Source of the DNA: a virus
DNA: 24,132 nt
Direction: 5' to 3' (one strand)
IMG/VR virus record: IMGVR_UViG_3300009441_000445
Coordinates: 1-24,132 of that record
The notes below the pieces were generated by a model. That model had not been told where the DNA came from, did not search any database, and worked only from the letters and a program-made list of their open reading frames with translations. This document shows positions 5,915 through 17,200 of this stretch, one piece after another (the stretch's first letter is position 1; each line of letters opens with the position of its first letter). The translations under genes and the position numbers were made by a program.

Positions 5915-8755
5915 TTATATATTGAATCGGTAATTTGCGAAAAGAATGTACTGTTCTTGACTTGTATTATCTGTACCGTCAATTATATACCTATCCATAT
6001 CCAAATTAAATATTTTAAAATTAAAATTACTTGCGTTGATTGCTGCTTTAATTATTGCACTAGTGCCCGGCTTACAATAACATAGTACTATTGACGGAGT
6101 AAATCCTAACTCATTTACACTATTTGATTGCTGGCTCCGCATCCAAAGAGGAACAAACTGTCTATTAGTGGCTCCTACAGTTCGAATATTATCTCTCATA
6201 TTATTTAAATTACTAATATAGCGCACGTTGTCGCTAGTTGCCGATACGTTAATTGCGTCAGTGTCAACTTTGATAGTATTTTCATATGCTGGACGCATCT
6301 TTGTATTCTTAACATCACCTTCTAGTATTTTTAGTAAGTTATCTTCTGTTCTTCCGTCTATTACAAGGCCGTTGGCCCATTGTAAATCAAAGCTTCCATC
6401 GTCTCTAGTACTAACTGTAAAATCTTCATCAAGTGTTACTACTAATGGACCTTTTCTAGTACTAATTGAAAAGCTTGGCTTTACGTCATAATCATAAAAC
6501 ATATCTTTTGGATTATAATTAACAGAATCAACTGTTATTTTTTTATTATTAGTTATAGTAATAGATTTATTAGTTCTTTTTGAAGTTTTAGAATCTCTTG
6601 GATCTATAACATCTAAGTATATTACTTCGTATACTACTGTGTTAGTTCCTTCTAATTTAGCTTCAGCAGTTTGTAAATCACCAACAATGTATTGAGACCT
6701 TTTGTGATTCTTTGCAGCAGCAGCTACAAAATTTTGAATTTCTGCTGACTGAATACCGTAGTATACTGGAACCCTGACATCTCGTTGTATTCCAAAGTTT
6801 TTATCTCCAGGTCTATAAATGTTCTCTGGAATAAATATTTCTGGATCTGATATAAAGTTTCTAAATGTTTGTTTAATATCTGTTTTTAAGAACGGCTTCA
6901 TACTAATATTACTATATTTTATTATCTCCGGATCTGACACCGTAATGCTAAATTCCTGTTTAGCTATACTATATTTGTATTGATCTTCGGCGTTAACTAT
7001 AAACTTAAATTTTCTATCAATTCTAGTAATATTAGCGTCGAATAAAATATTGTCTGAATTAAAAATAGTTAATCCAGTTTTACTAAAATTAAATTCTTCC
7101 CATAATGATATGTCAGTTGAAAATATTCCCGAACTTGTACTTAAATGATTGCTTTTAGTAGTATACAGCGTGCCGTTGTGTTTTACAACATCTCCTGATA
7201 CGTATGTCCTAGAACCTCTCCATAAACTTTTATATTTTTTCTCACCAAAGGAATTAACTTTCCCTGCGATTTCTCCGTCAAACGTAAGTGCTAACCCTGG
7301 TGGTAAATTTCCGCTTGCTAAACTGTAAAGTACTTGCGAGTTTGGTACAGTAGTAGTCGCCTCAACACGCAACACACTAATAGAATTAGTATTAAGTTTT
7401 CCTAAATCAGACAAAGTGACCCATTTTGTTTCTGAGTTAACTTCGCCTAATAATCTAAGTGTAAACGTCTTTAATGACGACACACTTTCTGTGACGTTAT
7501 CTGGAGTTATACGAGTCGCAATAAGCGTAAATATATATGTACTAGTAACTTTTGATTGATAAGGTACCCTGCCTGCAATTTCTCCATTCGAAAGATCTAT
7601 TGCTACACCTGGAGGAAGTATACTTGCAGTTTCTGGCACTACTACTTCCCATTCGTCAGCAGTAATTGGATTAGGGGTATTACCTATAAAGCTATCCGGA
7701 CCTCTGCCACTGTCTATAAACTTTGGCAATCTTCCTGTAATTTCATAATACCCGTTAGTTACAATTTCGCCTGTAGTTTTTAATTTGTATGTGCCTGGAT
7801 TAGTTTCTGCCACACTGTATGTAATAAAGCCTACTTGAGTATTTGTATCAATTATATCTAACTGAAGTGTTATATAGTTGTTTGCACGTTTAATTCCTAA
7901 GTCGCCGGGCGTAATCCATATAGGAGTTCTTAAATTAGTATTATCAGCAGTAAACGTTCCACTACCTACTTGTAAGAGTGTATTGTCTGCTCGAAAGAAA
8001 TCATCCCCAACAACAAAGATCTTAAACGTTCTGCGAGATACAGCATCGCCGTCTGTAACATTTACTGTAAATTGATAGTAGCGATTTAGTTTATTTGGCG
8101 CACGTTCTGTATAATTGAAATCCCATGTAGCTGTGTCATAATAAAAACTGTCAAATCCGTTAGAACTACGTATACCAAAATCAAAGCCGCCGGAAGTTAT
8201 ATCATACGGACTTGTATCATAAAAGCCGCTTGAATATATTTCGCCTCGTTCGATTGCTAGTAATGGATCTACAATACCAATAATTCTACCATCGCTAGTT
8301 AATGTGCAACCTGGAGGCAGCTCACCGTCGCCGCTGCTAATATAATATTCTAAAGTTTGGCCGGCTGCTAAGTCATCATCAGTTGCTACTAATTGAAAGT
8401 CTATTGGGCTACTATCTAGAATAAAAAATGTATTATTATTACCTACTGCTAATTGGCCTGCAAGTGTTGACCATGTTGGTAAGTCTGGACCGTTAACTGT
8501 AATTCTAAAAGTACGATCTGTTATTACTGTACCTACTGTTGCTCGTAATACAAATTTATACTCTGTAATTCTAGCAACTTCGTACGGAGTGCCGGTTAAG
8601 GTAATACCAGTTATTTTTAAACCAGGAGGTAGACTACCGCTAATAAGAGAAATTGTTGCTGTTGGGTCAACAGGTAACGGTATCAAAACTGTTACTTTTT
8701 CAACAAGTTCTCTTAAGAGAGAATTATTACTTGTGTCTGTCCATAAGTTTGCCAT
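5915..8755 (-). CDS. Large virion protein with Ig-like (He_PIG-type) repeats
   Basis: A 946-residue beta-rich structural protein. At least four copies of the putative-Ig motif can be seen: 'SGSLPPGLKITGITLTGTP' (about residues 38-56), 'ELPPGCTLTSDGRIIGIV' (about 145), 'ILPPGVAIDLSNGEIAGRV' (about 380) and 'NLPPGLALTFDGEIAGKV' (about 480). Each has the S-G-x-LPPGL...G.I.G pattern of cadherin/dystroglycan-like Ig folds. Segments such as 'YKFVLRATVGTVITDRTFRI' complete the sandwich domains. Residues from about 640 on ('KPFLKTDIKQTFRNFISDPE' onward) form a different, unrecognised domain. No signal peptide or membrane segment. Ig-like repeats on phage virions are thought to bind carbohydrates weakly. 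An AGGA ribosome site lies inside the last codons of the gene before it. Confidence 0.78.
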   Translation of the reverse strand: MANLWTDTSNNSLLRELVEKVTVLIPLPVDPTATISLISGSLPPGLKITGITLTGTPYEVARITEYKFVLRATVGTVITDRTFRITVNGPDLPTWSTLAGQLAVGNNNTFFILDSSPIDFQLVATDDDLAAGQTLEYYISSGDGELPPGCTLTSDGRIIGIVDPLLAIERGEIYSSGFYDTSPYDITSGGFDFGIRSSNGFDSFYYDTATWDFNYTERAPNKLNRYYQFTVNVTDGDAVSRRTFKIFVVGDDFFRADNTLLQVGSGTFTADNTNLRTPIWITPGDLGIKRANNYITLQLDIIDTNTQVGFITYSVAETNPGTYKLKTTGEIVTNGYYEITGRLPKFIDSGRGPDSFIGNTPNPITADEWEVVVPETASILPPGVAIDLSNGEIAGRVPYQSKVTSTYIFTLIATRITPDNVTESVSSLKTFTLRLLGEVNSETKWVTLSDLGKLNTNSISVLRVEATTTVPNSQVLYSLASGNLPPGLALTFDGEIAGKVNSFGEKKYKSLWRGSRTYVSGDVVKHNGTLYTTKSNHLSTSSGIFSTDISLWEEFNFSKTGLTIFNSDNILFDANITRIDRKFKFIVNAEDQYKYSIAKQEFSITVSDPEIIKYSNISMKPFLKTDIKQTFRNFISDPEIFIPENIYRPGDKNFGIQRDVRVPVYYGIQSAEIQNFVAAAAKNHKRSQYIVGDLQTAEAKLEGTNTVVYEVIYLDVIDPRDSKTSKRTNKSITITNNKKITVDSVNYNPKDMFYDYDVKPSFSISTRKGPLVVTLDEDFTVSTRDDGSFDLQWANGLVIDGRTEDNLLKILEGDVKNTKMRPAYENTIKVDTDAINVSATSDNVRYISNLNNMRDNIRTVGATNRQFVPLWMRSQQSNSVNELGFTPSIVLCYCKPGTSAIIKAAINASNFNFKIFNLDMDRYIIDGTDNTSQEQYILFANYRFNI

Positions 8756-8758
8756 GTT

Positions 8759-9454
8759 TTATCCTAGAAAGCCAAGGTCTACTGTATCGCCACGTTCTGG
8801 ATCAAACGGTCCAAAATCTAAATCTGTGTTTGCAATAATAAATTCTATTGCGTTAGTGTATGTATTTCTAAAAGTTCCAAAGTCAAACCCTGTTAACGAA
8901 CCAAGATTACGTACATCAATGCCGTGTACTAATCCTGTAAGTTCGCCATTAAAAGAAGTAGCAGTAATTGTGCCTGCACTAGCTATATCATATCCAGCAG
9001 CATTTAAATTTGCTGACAAAGTTGGCAATGTGTCTCTTGAAACAATGTTAGTTGTTTGTAATTCTATGTTTAATGTTTGGCCAGTTGCCGAAGTAGTAAT
9101 ACCATTTCCACCTGTAACAGACAAGCTTTGACTAGGAGCAATAGTTAATGAGCCACTGTCACTAATGATTAAAAGTTCGTCTAATGAATTTGGAACATTT
9201 AGCGTAATGTTTGTAGAAGTCTCACTAACATTAATATTCGTTCCGCCTACTATTTTCTTAAATTCATTTACGCCGTCATTCTTTCCTGAAAAAACAGAAG
9301 CACCTACTACTCCTACATTTTGAATAACAGTTTCTTCAATAACTCTAAGATCTAAATCTTCAAAGTTATCGTTGACTTTAAGAAATGCTTCACGGAGCGC
9401 ATCACCCGTGCCATCATTTGCAATTGTGCCTGTATTAATATATTCTATTGTCAT
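8759..9454 (-). CDS. Fibre-like structural protein (231 aa)
   Basis: A 231-residue protein that begins MTIEYINTGTIANDGTGDAL and continues into 'REAFLKVNDNFEDLDLR', closely matching the N-terminus of the 3208-residue fibre ('VGNDGTGDSIRESFRKVNENF'). This N-terminus is probably a shared docking segment to the baseplate or to another fibre. The remainder is Thr/Ser/Ala/Asn-rich with beta-repeat character ('GGTNINVSETSTNITLNVPN', 'TATSFNGELTG'), as in trimeric phage fibres. The bases before the ATG (GGAGCATAAC) are identical to those before the giant fibre. It ends four bases before the Ig-like gene. It could be a docking subunit or a short fibre. Confidence 0.72.
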   Translation of the reverse strand: MTIEYINTGTIANDGTGDALREAFLKVNDNFEDLDLRVIEETVIQNVGVVGASVFSGKNDGVNEFKKIVGGTNINVSETSTNITLNVPNSLDELLIISDSGSLTIAPSQSLSVTGGNGITTSATGQTLNIELQTTNIVSRDTLPTLSANLNAAGYDIASAGTITATSFNGELTGLVHGIDVRNLGSLTGFDFGTFRNTYTNAIEFIIANTDLDFGPFDPERGDTVDLGFLG

Positions 9455-9455
9455 G

Positions 9456-11165
9456 TTATGCTCCTATTGATCCACCGTTTAATGTTTTAACTAATACAGC
9501 TAATCTATCGATTGCTTCTTTTACTGTAGTCGGAAGATCACCCTGCCAACTGGTAGCAACCGCATCGAACGCTATATCACTACCGTCTAAATTTTGTATT
9601 GTTGAGTTTTCAAAGTTAATTGCTGTTAGGTCAGTTAAGTCTAAAGTTGCGCCTGTTGCAATGCCTACTGTATTACTGCTGTGTCCTAATGTAACATTGC
9701 CCGAAGTGCCATTACCAATAGCAATTGCATCGCTTGTTGTCGATATTACAACTGGCCTTGCTCCGCCCAGTATAATTCCTTCAGTAGTAGTTATTACAAG
9801 TCCTGCGTTTCCGCCTTCCTGTAGTTTTGCACCAGTTGAATTAACTGCCATTGAATAAACACCAGTGTTAACTAATGCTTCTGTGCTGTTAATATCACCG
9901 ACAATCTTTTCGTTAACACCGTCGACTAGTATTGCACTATCATCTCCAAATACACTACCTTGCATATCAGCTTGTAAAAATGTTACATTTAAATTTGTAA
10001 CAGCAGTATTAGCAAAGTCAATAGTTGCACCAGATCCAAAGTTAATTAAGCCACTTGTACTGTTTAATGTTAGATTGTCAGTTGCCGTAATTGCTATACC
10101 TGCAGATGCTGCTAAATTTACTGATGTAGCAGTTGGTATATTTAATGGACCAGCCGGTAACATTTGAATGCCTGCTGTTGAACTAATTGTTAGCAATCCA
10201 CTTGTGCGCTGTAAATTAGCACTAACTGTGTCTGCACTAATTGTATTAGTTGTAATTGCATTACTAAACATTGTGTTATTTACTGCGTCTACCATTACAG
10301 TACTATCATCAGCAAATATTGATCCTTTAATGTCAGCAGTAAGATTGTCTTCTAATGTAACACTCAGCCCTGTAACTGTAGCACCAGAAAAGTTTATGTT
10401 TCCGTTAAATCGTATAACATCTTGATCTGAAATATTTGTTCCTGAGTTATCATTATATATTTCAAACGACTGTGTTTGTATAGTAAGAAAGTCCGGAGTC
10501 TGCAAAGCAATTCTGCCCTGGGCAAGTAAGTCAAAAGTAGCAGCGGTAAGTACATTAGAATGTAGTTTAAATGCAGTAATTTCGTTAGAATGATGATCTA
10601 CCATTATTGAACTATCATCTGAAAATACACTACCGGTTAAGTTACCTGTGTTAGTAACTTCTACAGTAAGTGTACCGCCTGCAATTTGTTCATTAGTAAC
10701 AAAGTTTGGAACATTTATTAAGTCAGTAAATGATGCACTAGTTGCTAATGTTGTTAAATCAGTTACTTGGGTAGATGTGATGTTAATCTGAGCATTAGTA
10801 ACAAAATTAAGATCATTTGTTAGTTGACTTAGTTGCGTAGCGATAACAGGCTTGTTAGTCAAGTCGTTATAGCTTACTACACCAACTGCCGGAGCATTTG
10901 TTAAGTCATTATAGTTACCGCTAAACAGTGCTGGAAGATTAGTTAGATCATTATAATCATTGCTAATCGCCGCTGCGCCGATAGCACTTCCGCTTACAGC
11001 TATGTTAGTAACATTTAATGTTGGTACTGTTATTGTCCCTGTCGCTGTGATACTAACAGCATTAATTATACTACTTCCTGATAAATTTAAATTATCACCT
11101 GTTGGAAGTTCTTGTATGCTTTTAGCTGTGCCTGCATCAAAAACTAATGGAAATCTGTTTGCCAT
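9456..11165 (-). CDS. Repetitive tail-fibre-like protein (569 aa)
   Basis: A 569-residue protein of low complexity, rich in Thr, Asn, Ala and Ser, with features of trimeric beta-structured fibres. The N-terminal part has 'YNDLTNLP', 'YNDLTNAP', 'YNDLTNKP' and a degenerate 'FTDLINVP' (about residues 66-155), the common shaft repeat of phage fibres. Three copies of a 'GS-(V/I)-F-x-DDS-x-(I/V)-(M/L)-VD' repeat follow at about residues 180, 280 and 400. The C-terminal part ('LPTTVKEAIDRLAVLVKTLN') forms a predicted helix that could be a trimerising coiled coil. It is preceded by a GATAAATA late promoter. No peptidase or receptor-binding tip is recognised. Confidence 0.75.
   Translation of the reverse strand: MANRFPLVFDAGTAKSIQELPTGDNLNLSGSSIINAVSITATGTITVPTLNVTNIAVSGSAIGAAAISNDYNDLTNLPALFSGNYNDLTNAPAVGVVSYNDLTNKPVIATQLSQLTNDLNFVTNAQINITSTQVTDLTTLATSASFTDLINVPNFVTNEQIAGGTLTVEVTNTGNLTGSVFSDDSSIMVDHHSNEITAFKLHSNVLTAATFDLLAQGRIALQTPDFLTIQTQSFEIYNDNSGTNISDQDVIRFNGNINFSGATVTGLSVTLEDNLTADIKGSIFADDSTVMVDAVNNTMFSNAITTNTISADTVSANLQRTSGLLTISSTAGIQMLPAGPLNIPTATSVNLAASAGIAITATDNLTLNSTSGLINFGSGATIDFANTAVTNLNVTFLQADMQGSVFGDDSAILVDGVNEKIVGDINSTEALVNTGVYSMAVNSTGAKLQEGGNAGLVITTTEGIILGGARPVVISTTSDAIAIGNGTSGNVTLGHSSNTVGIATGATLDLTDLTAINFENSTIQNLDGSDIAFDAVATSWQGDLPTTVKEAIDRLAVLVKTLNGGSIGA
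9917..9970 (-). repeat. GS-F-DDS fibre repeat, copy 3
   Basis: This stretch encodes 'MQGSVFGDDSAILVDGVNEK' in the 569-residue protein. It aligns without gaps to the copies near 10285 and 10597. Copies are about 300-370 bases apart, suggesting a repeated domain of about 100-120 residues. Confidence 0.7.
10285..10337 (-). repeat. GS-F-DDS fibre repeat, copy 2
   Basis: Encodes 'DIKGSIFADDSTVMVDAVNN', the middle copy in the 569-residue protein. A related 'NDMQGSI' occurs in the 199-residue protein and 'VQGSVFNETSMYV' in the giant fibre. Confidence 0.7.
10597..10640 (-). repeat. GS-F-DDS fibre repeat, copy 1
   Basis: Encodes 'LTGSVFSDDSSIMVDHH', the most N-terminal copy in the 569-residue protein. 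Confidence 0.65.
10845..10965 (-). repeat. Three tandem YNDLTN-x-P shaft repeats
   Basis: Three imperfect copies, 36-45 bases apart, encode YNDLTN followed by L/A/K-P. A fourth, degenerate copy (FTDLINVP) lies near 10710-10740. Such repeats are typical of fibre shafts and are prone to copy-number change by recombination. Confidence 0.72.
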
Positions 11166-11187
11166 GTTCTATTCTTCCTGTTTTACA

Positions 11188-11195
11188 TATTTATC
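11188..11195 (-). promoter_or_regulatory. Late promoter before the 569-aa fibre gene
   Basis: The minus strand reads GATAAATA in the 40-base gap between the giant fibre gene and the 569-codon gene, 22 bases before the ATG. CAGGAAG near the start serves as ribosome site. Same octamer and similar spacing as at 5903 and 21244. Confidence 0.62.
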
Positions 11196-11205
11196 GTAAT
11201 TGTTA

Positions 11206-14200
11206 TTAACCAATAAGCACTTCAACTATGCCACGTTCGCTATCCGTCTTTTCTGTTATTGCTTTGCCTATAATAGTTCCGTATTTTGGATTATTATCTA
11301 CACATGCATATCCTGCTATTGCACTAGTAACTATAATATCACCTTTGCTTACTGCACCAACTACATTACACGGAACTCGTCCTGATAATGCAATACCTGT
11401 TACAAAGTCACCTTCTAAATCGCTGTTCATTAAGTGTGCTGGATTAGTAGTAACTACACCTGCAACTCTATGATCACCTTTAGTATTAGTAACTGTTACT
11501 TCTGCGCTGCCGCCTAGTACAAGTACTGTGCCTGGAATATACAAACCATCGCCTAAATAGTTTTCAGCTAAGTCAGCATATTTTGCAGTTGTAGAAGTGC
11601 CGCTGAATGTAGTACCATAAACAGTATTCCACTTACGACTATTAGAACCTAAGTTTCGAGTGTTGTTGCCATCAGGTATAATGTTTGTATCAACACTACC
11701 ATTCATTGATATTTTATCTGCAGAAGCATTACCTAAATCAACACTTCCATTAACAGTTAAGTTTCCGCCAGCAATAATATTACTATTAGCACTAATTGCT
11801 CCAGCACTACTAATTGTAACACCTGTGCTGCCGTAGCCTCCACCAAATGTTGCACTAGATGATACAACAAGATTTGACGAAGTACTAATTGCTCCACCTA
11901 CATTTAATGTGCCAGTGGTACCTGATCCAATTGTAGTATTACCAGTGCTGCCTGATACTAAGAATTTTGTAACAGGTGTTCCTGCACTATTTTTAATAGT
12001 AAAGTTATTTGCAGCATTAATAGTAACATCGCCTGTAAAGTCACCTGCTAGTGCTTGAAAGTTTACACTAGACCGTACTAAATTACTACTAACTAGTAAT
12101 CTTTCAACGCCGCCTGTTATTGTGTTAACTGTATCACTTGCCGAACCACTATATCCAGTTCCTGCACCTATACTAATACCAGTACTACTAGCGCCTTTTT
12201 CAGTAAGTGCTTCAATAAAGTTAGTATACACCCAACGTGCTGCTAGTGCCGACTTACCTTGGATAGTTGCGTTACCTGTTCCAGTTCCTGCTGCTGTTGC
12301 TGTAAATACAGTACCTACAGTATTATTTGCTGCACCAATTGTAGTAAAGTTAGTTGACCCTGCTACATTAATCTTATATTGTTGTCCTGCAATAATGTTA
12401 CCAGCAGTTGTAGTTGTACCTTCGCCATAAATACTAGCTGTTTGAGAGTTGCTCGGGTCTGCTGATGTACTTCCTATATCACCTACAACAATTTTGCCGC
12501 CCATTAACGAAGTTGGTCTATTATTACCTGATGCAGTAAGAATAACGCCACCGTTTGGTGTTGTAAAGCTAAGTGTGTTATCTGATTCGTCTAATACTAC
12601 ATTAGTAGATGATCCGCCTAATATGAAACTATCAGCTTGTAATGATCCTGAATCAGTTCTTCTTGCAATACTGTTGTTAGCACTACCGATACTAATTGGT
12701 GTAGTACCGTATATTCCATCATCTTGTCTAACAAGCACACTACCTGTTAAGTTTTCTGCTGTATTTACAGATGTCACTGTGCCAATAGCACCACTTATAT
12801 TACCTGCAACTGCACCGTTTGAAAAGTTAGCTGCTGCGCCATTGCCTGTATTAGTAATATTAATAACGTACATACTAGTTTCATTAAATACTGAGCCTTG
12901 TACAGTTCCGGATATATTACCTTGTGTAATAGTTTCGCCATTGCCTACAGTTATACCAGTACCAAAGTTTAATTTGTTTCCTGATAAGACTACAATGTCA
13001 CTAAGTTCAAAGTCATGATCTTCTAAACCTTCACCTTGTTTAACAATTTGATCAAAAGTAATTGCACTAGCATCGCCGGTGCCTGTTACTGATCTACCTA
13101 TTACAGTATCAGTGGGTATTTGCGCTAGTTTGTCAAATCCAACACTACGTTCTTTTAGTCCTATGTAACCACTACTAAGTACCGCTGTTACTGTTCTACT
13201 AGTATTTGTTGCAGCTTGTTCGACACCGTTAGTATACACTGCTTTAGTAATTATTGTACCGCTAGATACCCAGGTGTCAGTTGTTTTAATAACAATTAAT
13301 GTATTAGCTGTAGCTTGTACTGCCACTACACCTCTATTAGTACCTTGGTATAATATATCACCTACACTAACAGTAAGGCCACCGGATAGTGTTAAGCGTA
13401 ATTCTTCAGTGAAGTTGTTATCGTCAAATACACTAAGTCCTCTAAAACTTTGTCCAACACTATCGCCATTGCCGTATAACCCTGAACTAGTATCTTTAGT
13501 TGATGCTCTGTTCATTAATAGTTTAGTTTGAGCAATACTTGCTGTTGACGAAATTTCAGTATTTGTTACAACACCACTGCGTAGCTGTATATCAATTTCT
13601 GCTATTGCATTAGCACCGCTAGAATCTAGTACGCCGTCATTTCTTGTTAGCGTAATATTAACGTCACTAGCACTACTATTACTTGTGTTGCCTATTTCAT
13701 CAAATGGTCCTCTAAGAACAAACGAAGTAACATCTGACTTACCAGCATCACCTTTAATAGCTTCTTCAGCAAAGTCATTAACTGATGTTAAATTATAAGT
13801 TATAATCCAAACTGAATTACCTGGTTCATTTTCACCTACAATATCGTCTGTTGTTTGTACTATGTCTTTAACGACGCCAGTAACAGCACCGGAATTGTTC
13901 TTAATAATGTCACCAACTACATACGTGTCTGTTCCACTTCCGTCTGCCGGTACTGCAATTATTACTTTTCTGTAACCTGTATATGCAACAAAGTCGCCTG
14001 CTGCCTGATCGTTCTTTGATGTTTCTCTTAATACATCAAAATTATCAGTAGCAAGTACTTTAGTATCAACATATGATTTGTTAGTTGCGTCATCACCGTT
14101 ATCTGGATTGTCAAGGTTTTGTATCTTGTTCCCGCCGAGGTCTAAATCGCCTTCCATTGCCGGTGTGCCATTTAGTGGTAAAAATCCTGATACTGATCCT

Positions 14201-17200
14201 AACCCTGCTATAGTTGCGTTATTTTTATCTCTACCTAAACGTTTGTTTACATATTGAACAATAGCTTTTTCAACTGGCACTGCACTATCTGATTCATCAA
14301 CCATGTTATCATCAATCGAAAACTCATCAACAACAACGCCTTTCTTAAATCCAAATCCGTTAGCATTTGTAATTTCAAGTTCGCCTGAGAAGCTAATTGA
14401 ACCCTGCGCCTGGTCTACAGCAAAGAACTGTCCAACACGGAAGAATCCGTATTGGTCTGTACTCATCCAAAACACACGACCTTTACGTCTTTCCCAAACT
14501 TGTGACGACTCGGCCGATTCACTATCTGTGTAAAAAGGCGCAAGTGATTTTTCAGCAGCACCTAAGATAACATTTGGATAGTTCGAATCGTTAAACGAAC
14601 CAGTACCAATTTGTGTAAAGTCGTGCCCTGTTGCACGACATAGTGATATAGCAACTGTAATTTCAGCAGTTGCATCTACTTGTAGACCTGCATATAATGT
14701 ACGATCTTCGGTAAATCCAGCAGCTAATCCTGTGCCACCTGTTGCTGTAATGTCAGACATTGGAATAGCATCAATTGTTATTGAACCTGCACCTGCACCT
14801 GCATCAACAGTGTCCATAATCTGATGTGTTCTACCAGCATACGCAAATGTCATGCCGCCTGCGTAACCTGTTATTGCAATACCACTTGGTATTGTTGCTA
14901 CACCTGATTCAATTGCATCTGTAACAATATCCATAAGTGTTACGGCAGTAGTAGCAGTGCCTGATTCAGTAGTTCCACCAGTAGTATCTTGTGTATATCC
15001 GTTACCATTAGTAGCAGTCCATGCAGACTTTGTTAAGATATATTGTGTTACTATCTCTTTTGCTTTATCTTGTGCTGCAACAGTTTCAGCTTGTTGTGCA
15101 ACTGGAAGATATGAAACTGTTCCTACATAATATTTGTTTGCATTTTGGACAGAATTAGCATTGCCGCCGTATTTCAAATCGTTTGCAACTCCACGAACAA
15201 TTAGTCCAACATCTCTGTAGCACTTTCTTTGGTCGTATACAAATCCTGGGTATGTTGTATTCAACCATGCAATTACCTCTTCTTGTACAAATCTTACGTT
15301 ATTAGCAATTAAGTTATGTGCGTTAGGATTTGATGTTGCACCTGGCTGATTACCGTAAATATCTCTAGTAAGTCTTGTAAAGTCAGCAGCTTCAAGATTC
15401 TTTGAAGTAACGTCTGTGCTCACTGCAATAGTAGTATCGCCTACAGCAGTACCGTTGCCGCTGCCTGCGTTAGCAAAATCTACAGGTATTTCAATATGAT
15501 CGTATTCTAAGTTAAATGTAGTTTGTACTTGTGTATCTGATAATTCAGTACCAAAGTTATCACTGCCTGAGAACGATGTTGATCTATAAGTTATAAGATC
15601 ACTTTCATCAAAGTTAACAGCAGTACTAGGACGTTCTACGATAGTTTCTTTACTTCTAACTTTATCAAATATGTGTGTCGATCCTGCTCTATATTCAATA
15701 ACTGCACCATTTGCTATAGTAACTTGTACTGTACTAAACAAGTCGCCGTTTTCGCCAGCTGGCTTGCCTTGAAGTTGCAGTCTATAAACTAAGTCATTAT
15801 ATACGCCACCTGTTGGAGCACTTATTCCATTTGGCAATGTTGCTAATGATACAGAACCAATTCTATATCGCAGTACACCAGTAGCTCCACCATGGTCAAC
15901 TTGTACTAATGAGTTAGGCGCAGGTGGATATTTAATATCAGTAATAACTAAACTACTTTCGCCAGCTGCGTTTGTATCAGTAGAGCCGTCAGTGTAAGTA
16001 AACACTTTAGCCGGCATTGTCATGTCAGTTGCGTATGTTACTTGATCTGGAATTTCGTTTGGATCTGCACCTTCAGCAACTAAACCAAAGTTACCGTATC
16101 CATTAGACCCGTTTAGTGATCTAATTTCCGAACCGTTCTTAGCATAATATGCTGCATGGCAATAATATGTAAACATACTAACCATCTCAGAGAATGCACC
16201 GTTATTAGTAACAAGACCGTAGCCTAAATCGTTAATTTGTGTAAAGTCGTTTCCAAGCATACTTCTGTTACCAGCAGTCTGGATATACACAGTTCTAGAT
16301 ATTTGTCCAGGACGTTCAGTAAACTCAGCTTCATTAAACCCGGCACCATCATTTGATGTTGGATCTAAGTGAATTTTACACCAGCCATTAGCACGACTAT
16401 ACCGACTAATTGCGTTAACTTGATATCGTCTGCCTTCTATGTAGAACGGCGCAGGTAGTTGCGGTTCACGTAAGAACAAACCAGTTCCTTCTTCAGACTG
16501 TACCCATAATTCGTAAGCATTAGTTTTACCAGATTCTATATCTGATGCGTCACCTTCTCCTACTGGATCAATTGTTGTTGGAATATACATTGGCAAGTTA
16601 CCTGCATATGCATCAACAAACATGCCGCCGCCAAATATCTTTTGATTGCCTTTAGATTTAGAAAAACTAGAACCAGTTTGAACGTATGGAGATTTGGTTA
16701 AGATTTGACCTTCTGGATCAAGTACTAACAAGAAGCCGCCGTGGCCTTGTACAGTTATGTTACGTAAAATAGTTGCATCATTCATCATGAATACATCCAT
16801 TTCATCGTTGCGCCTTGGTGGGTTGTAATCTCTATTAAACGCAAATATCATTTTATTTACTAAGTTACCAACTATGCCAGTAGTACCAGCTTCAGCTACA
16901 CCATACTTACCGTCAAACTCCTGGTAACCTGCATCAGCAGCATTTTGCCATTCGTCTGCAAGAGTGTATGCACCTGTAAATACTCTAGTAGCAATAGTTT
17001 CAACATATTGTATTGCTTTTCTAGTAACATTTTCTTGTCCACTAAATCCACCACTGTTATACTGCTGAATATAGCTTTCAAAATATTCACCTTGAACTTC
17101 TGTTGCAAACTCATCTCCGCCTGCAACTAAATCATCTACTAGTGCGTCAACAATTAGACCAACATCTCTTTTACACTTATCTTGATTATATGTAAACAAT

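Noticed and set aside
8589-9131. Plus-strand open frame of 180 codons
   Set aside because: It spans the junction of two well-supported minus-strand structural genes, has no ribosome site, and its composition is that of a reverse-strand shadow of Thr/Asn-rich fibre sequence.
12449-13018. Plus-strand open frame of 189 codons within the giant fibre gene
   Set aside because: It is a Leu/Pro/Val/Ser-rich shadow of the repetitive fibre coding sequence on the other strand, and many similar ones occur along the gene.
16896-17126. Minus-strand open frame of 76 codons in another frame of the giant fibre
   Set aside because: Fully inside the fibre coding region over repeat module 4, without start signals.
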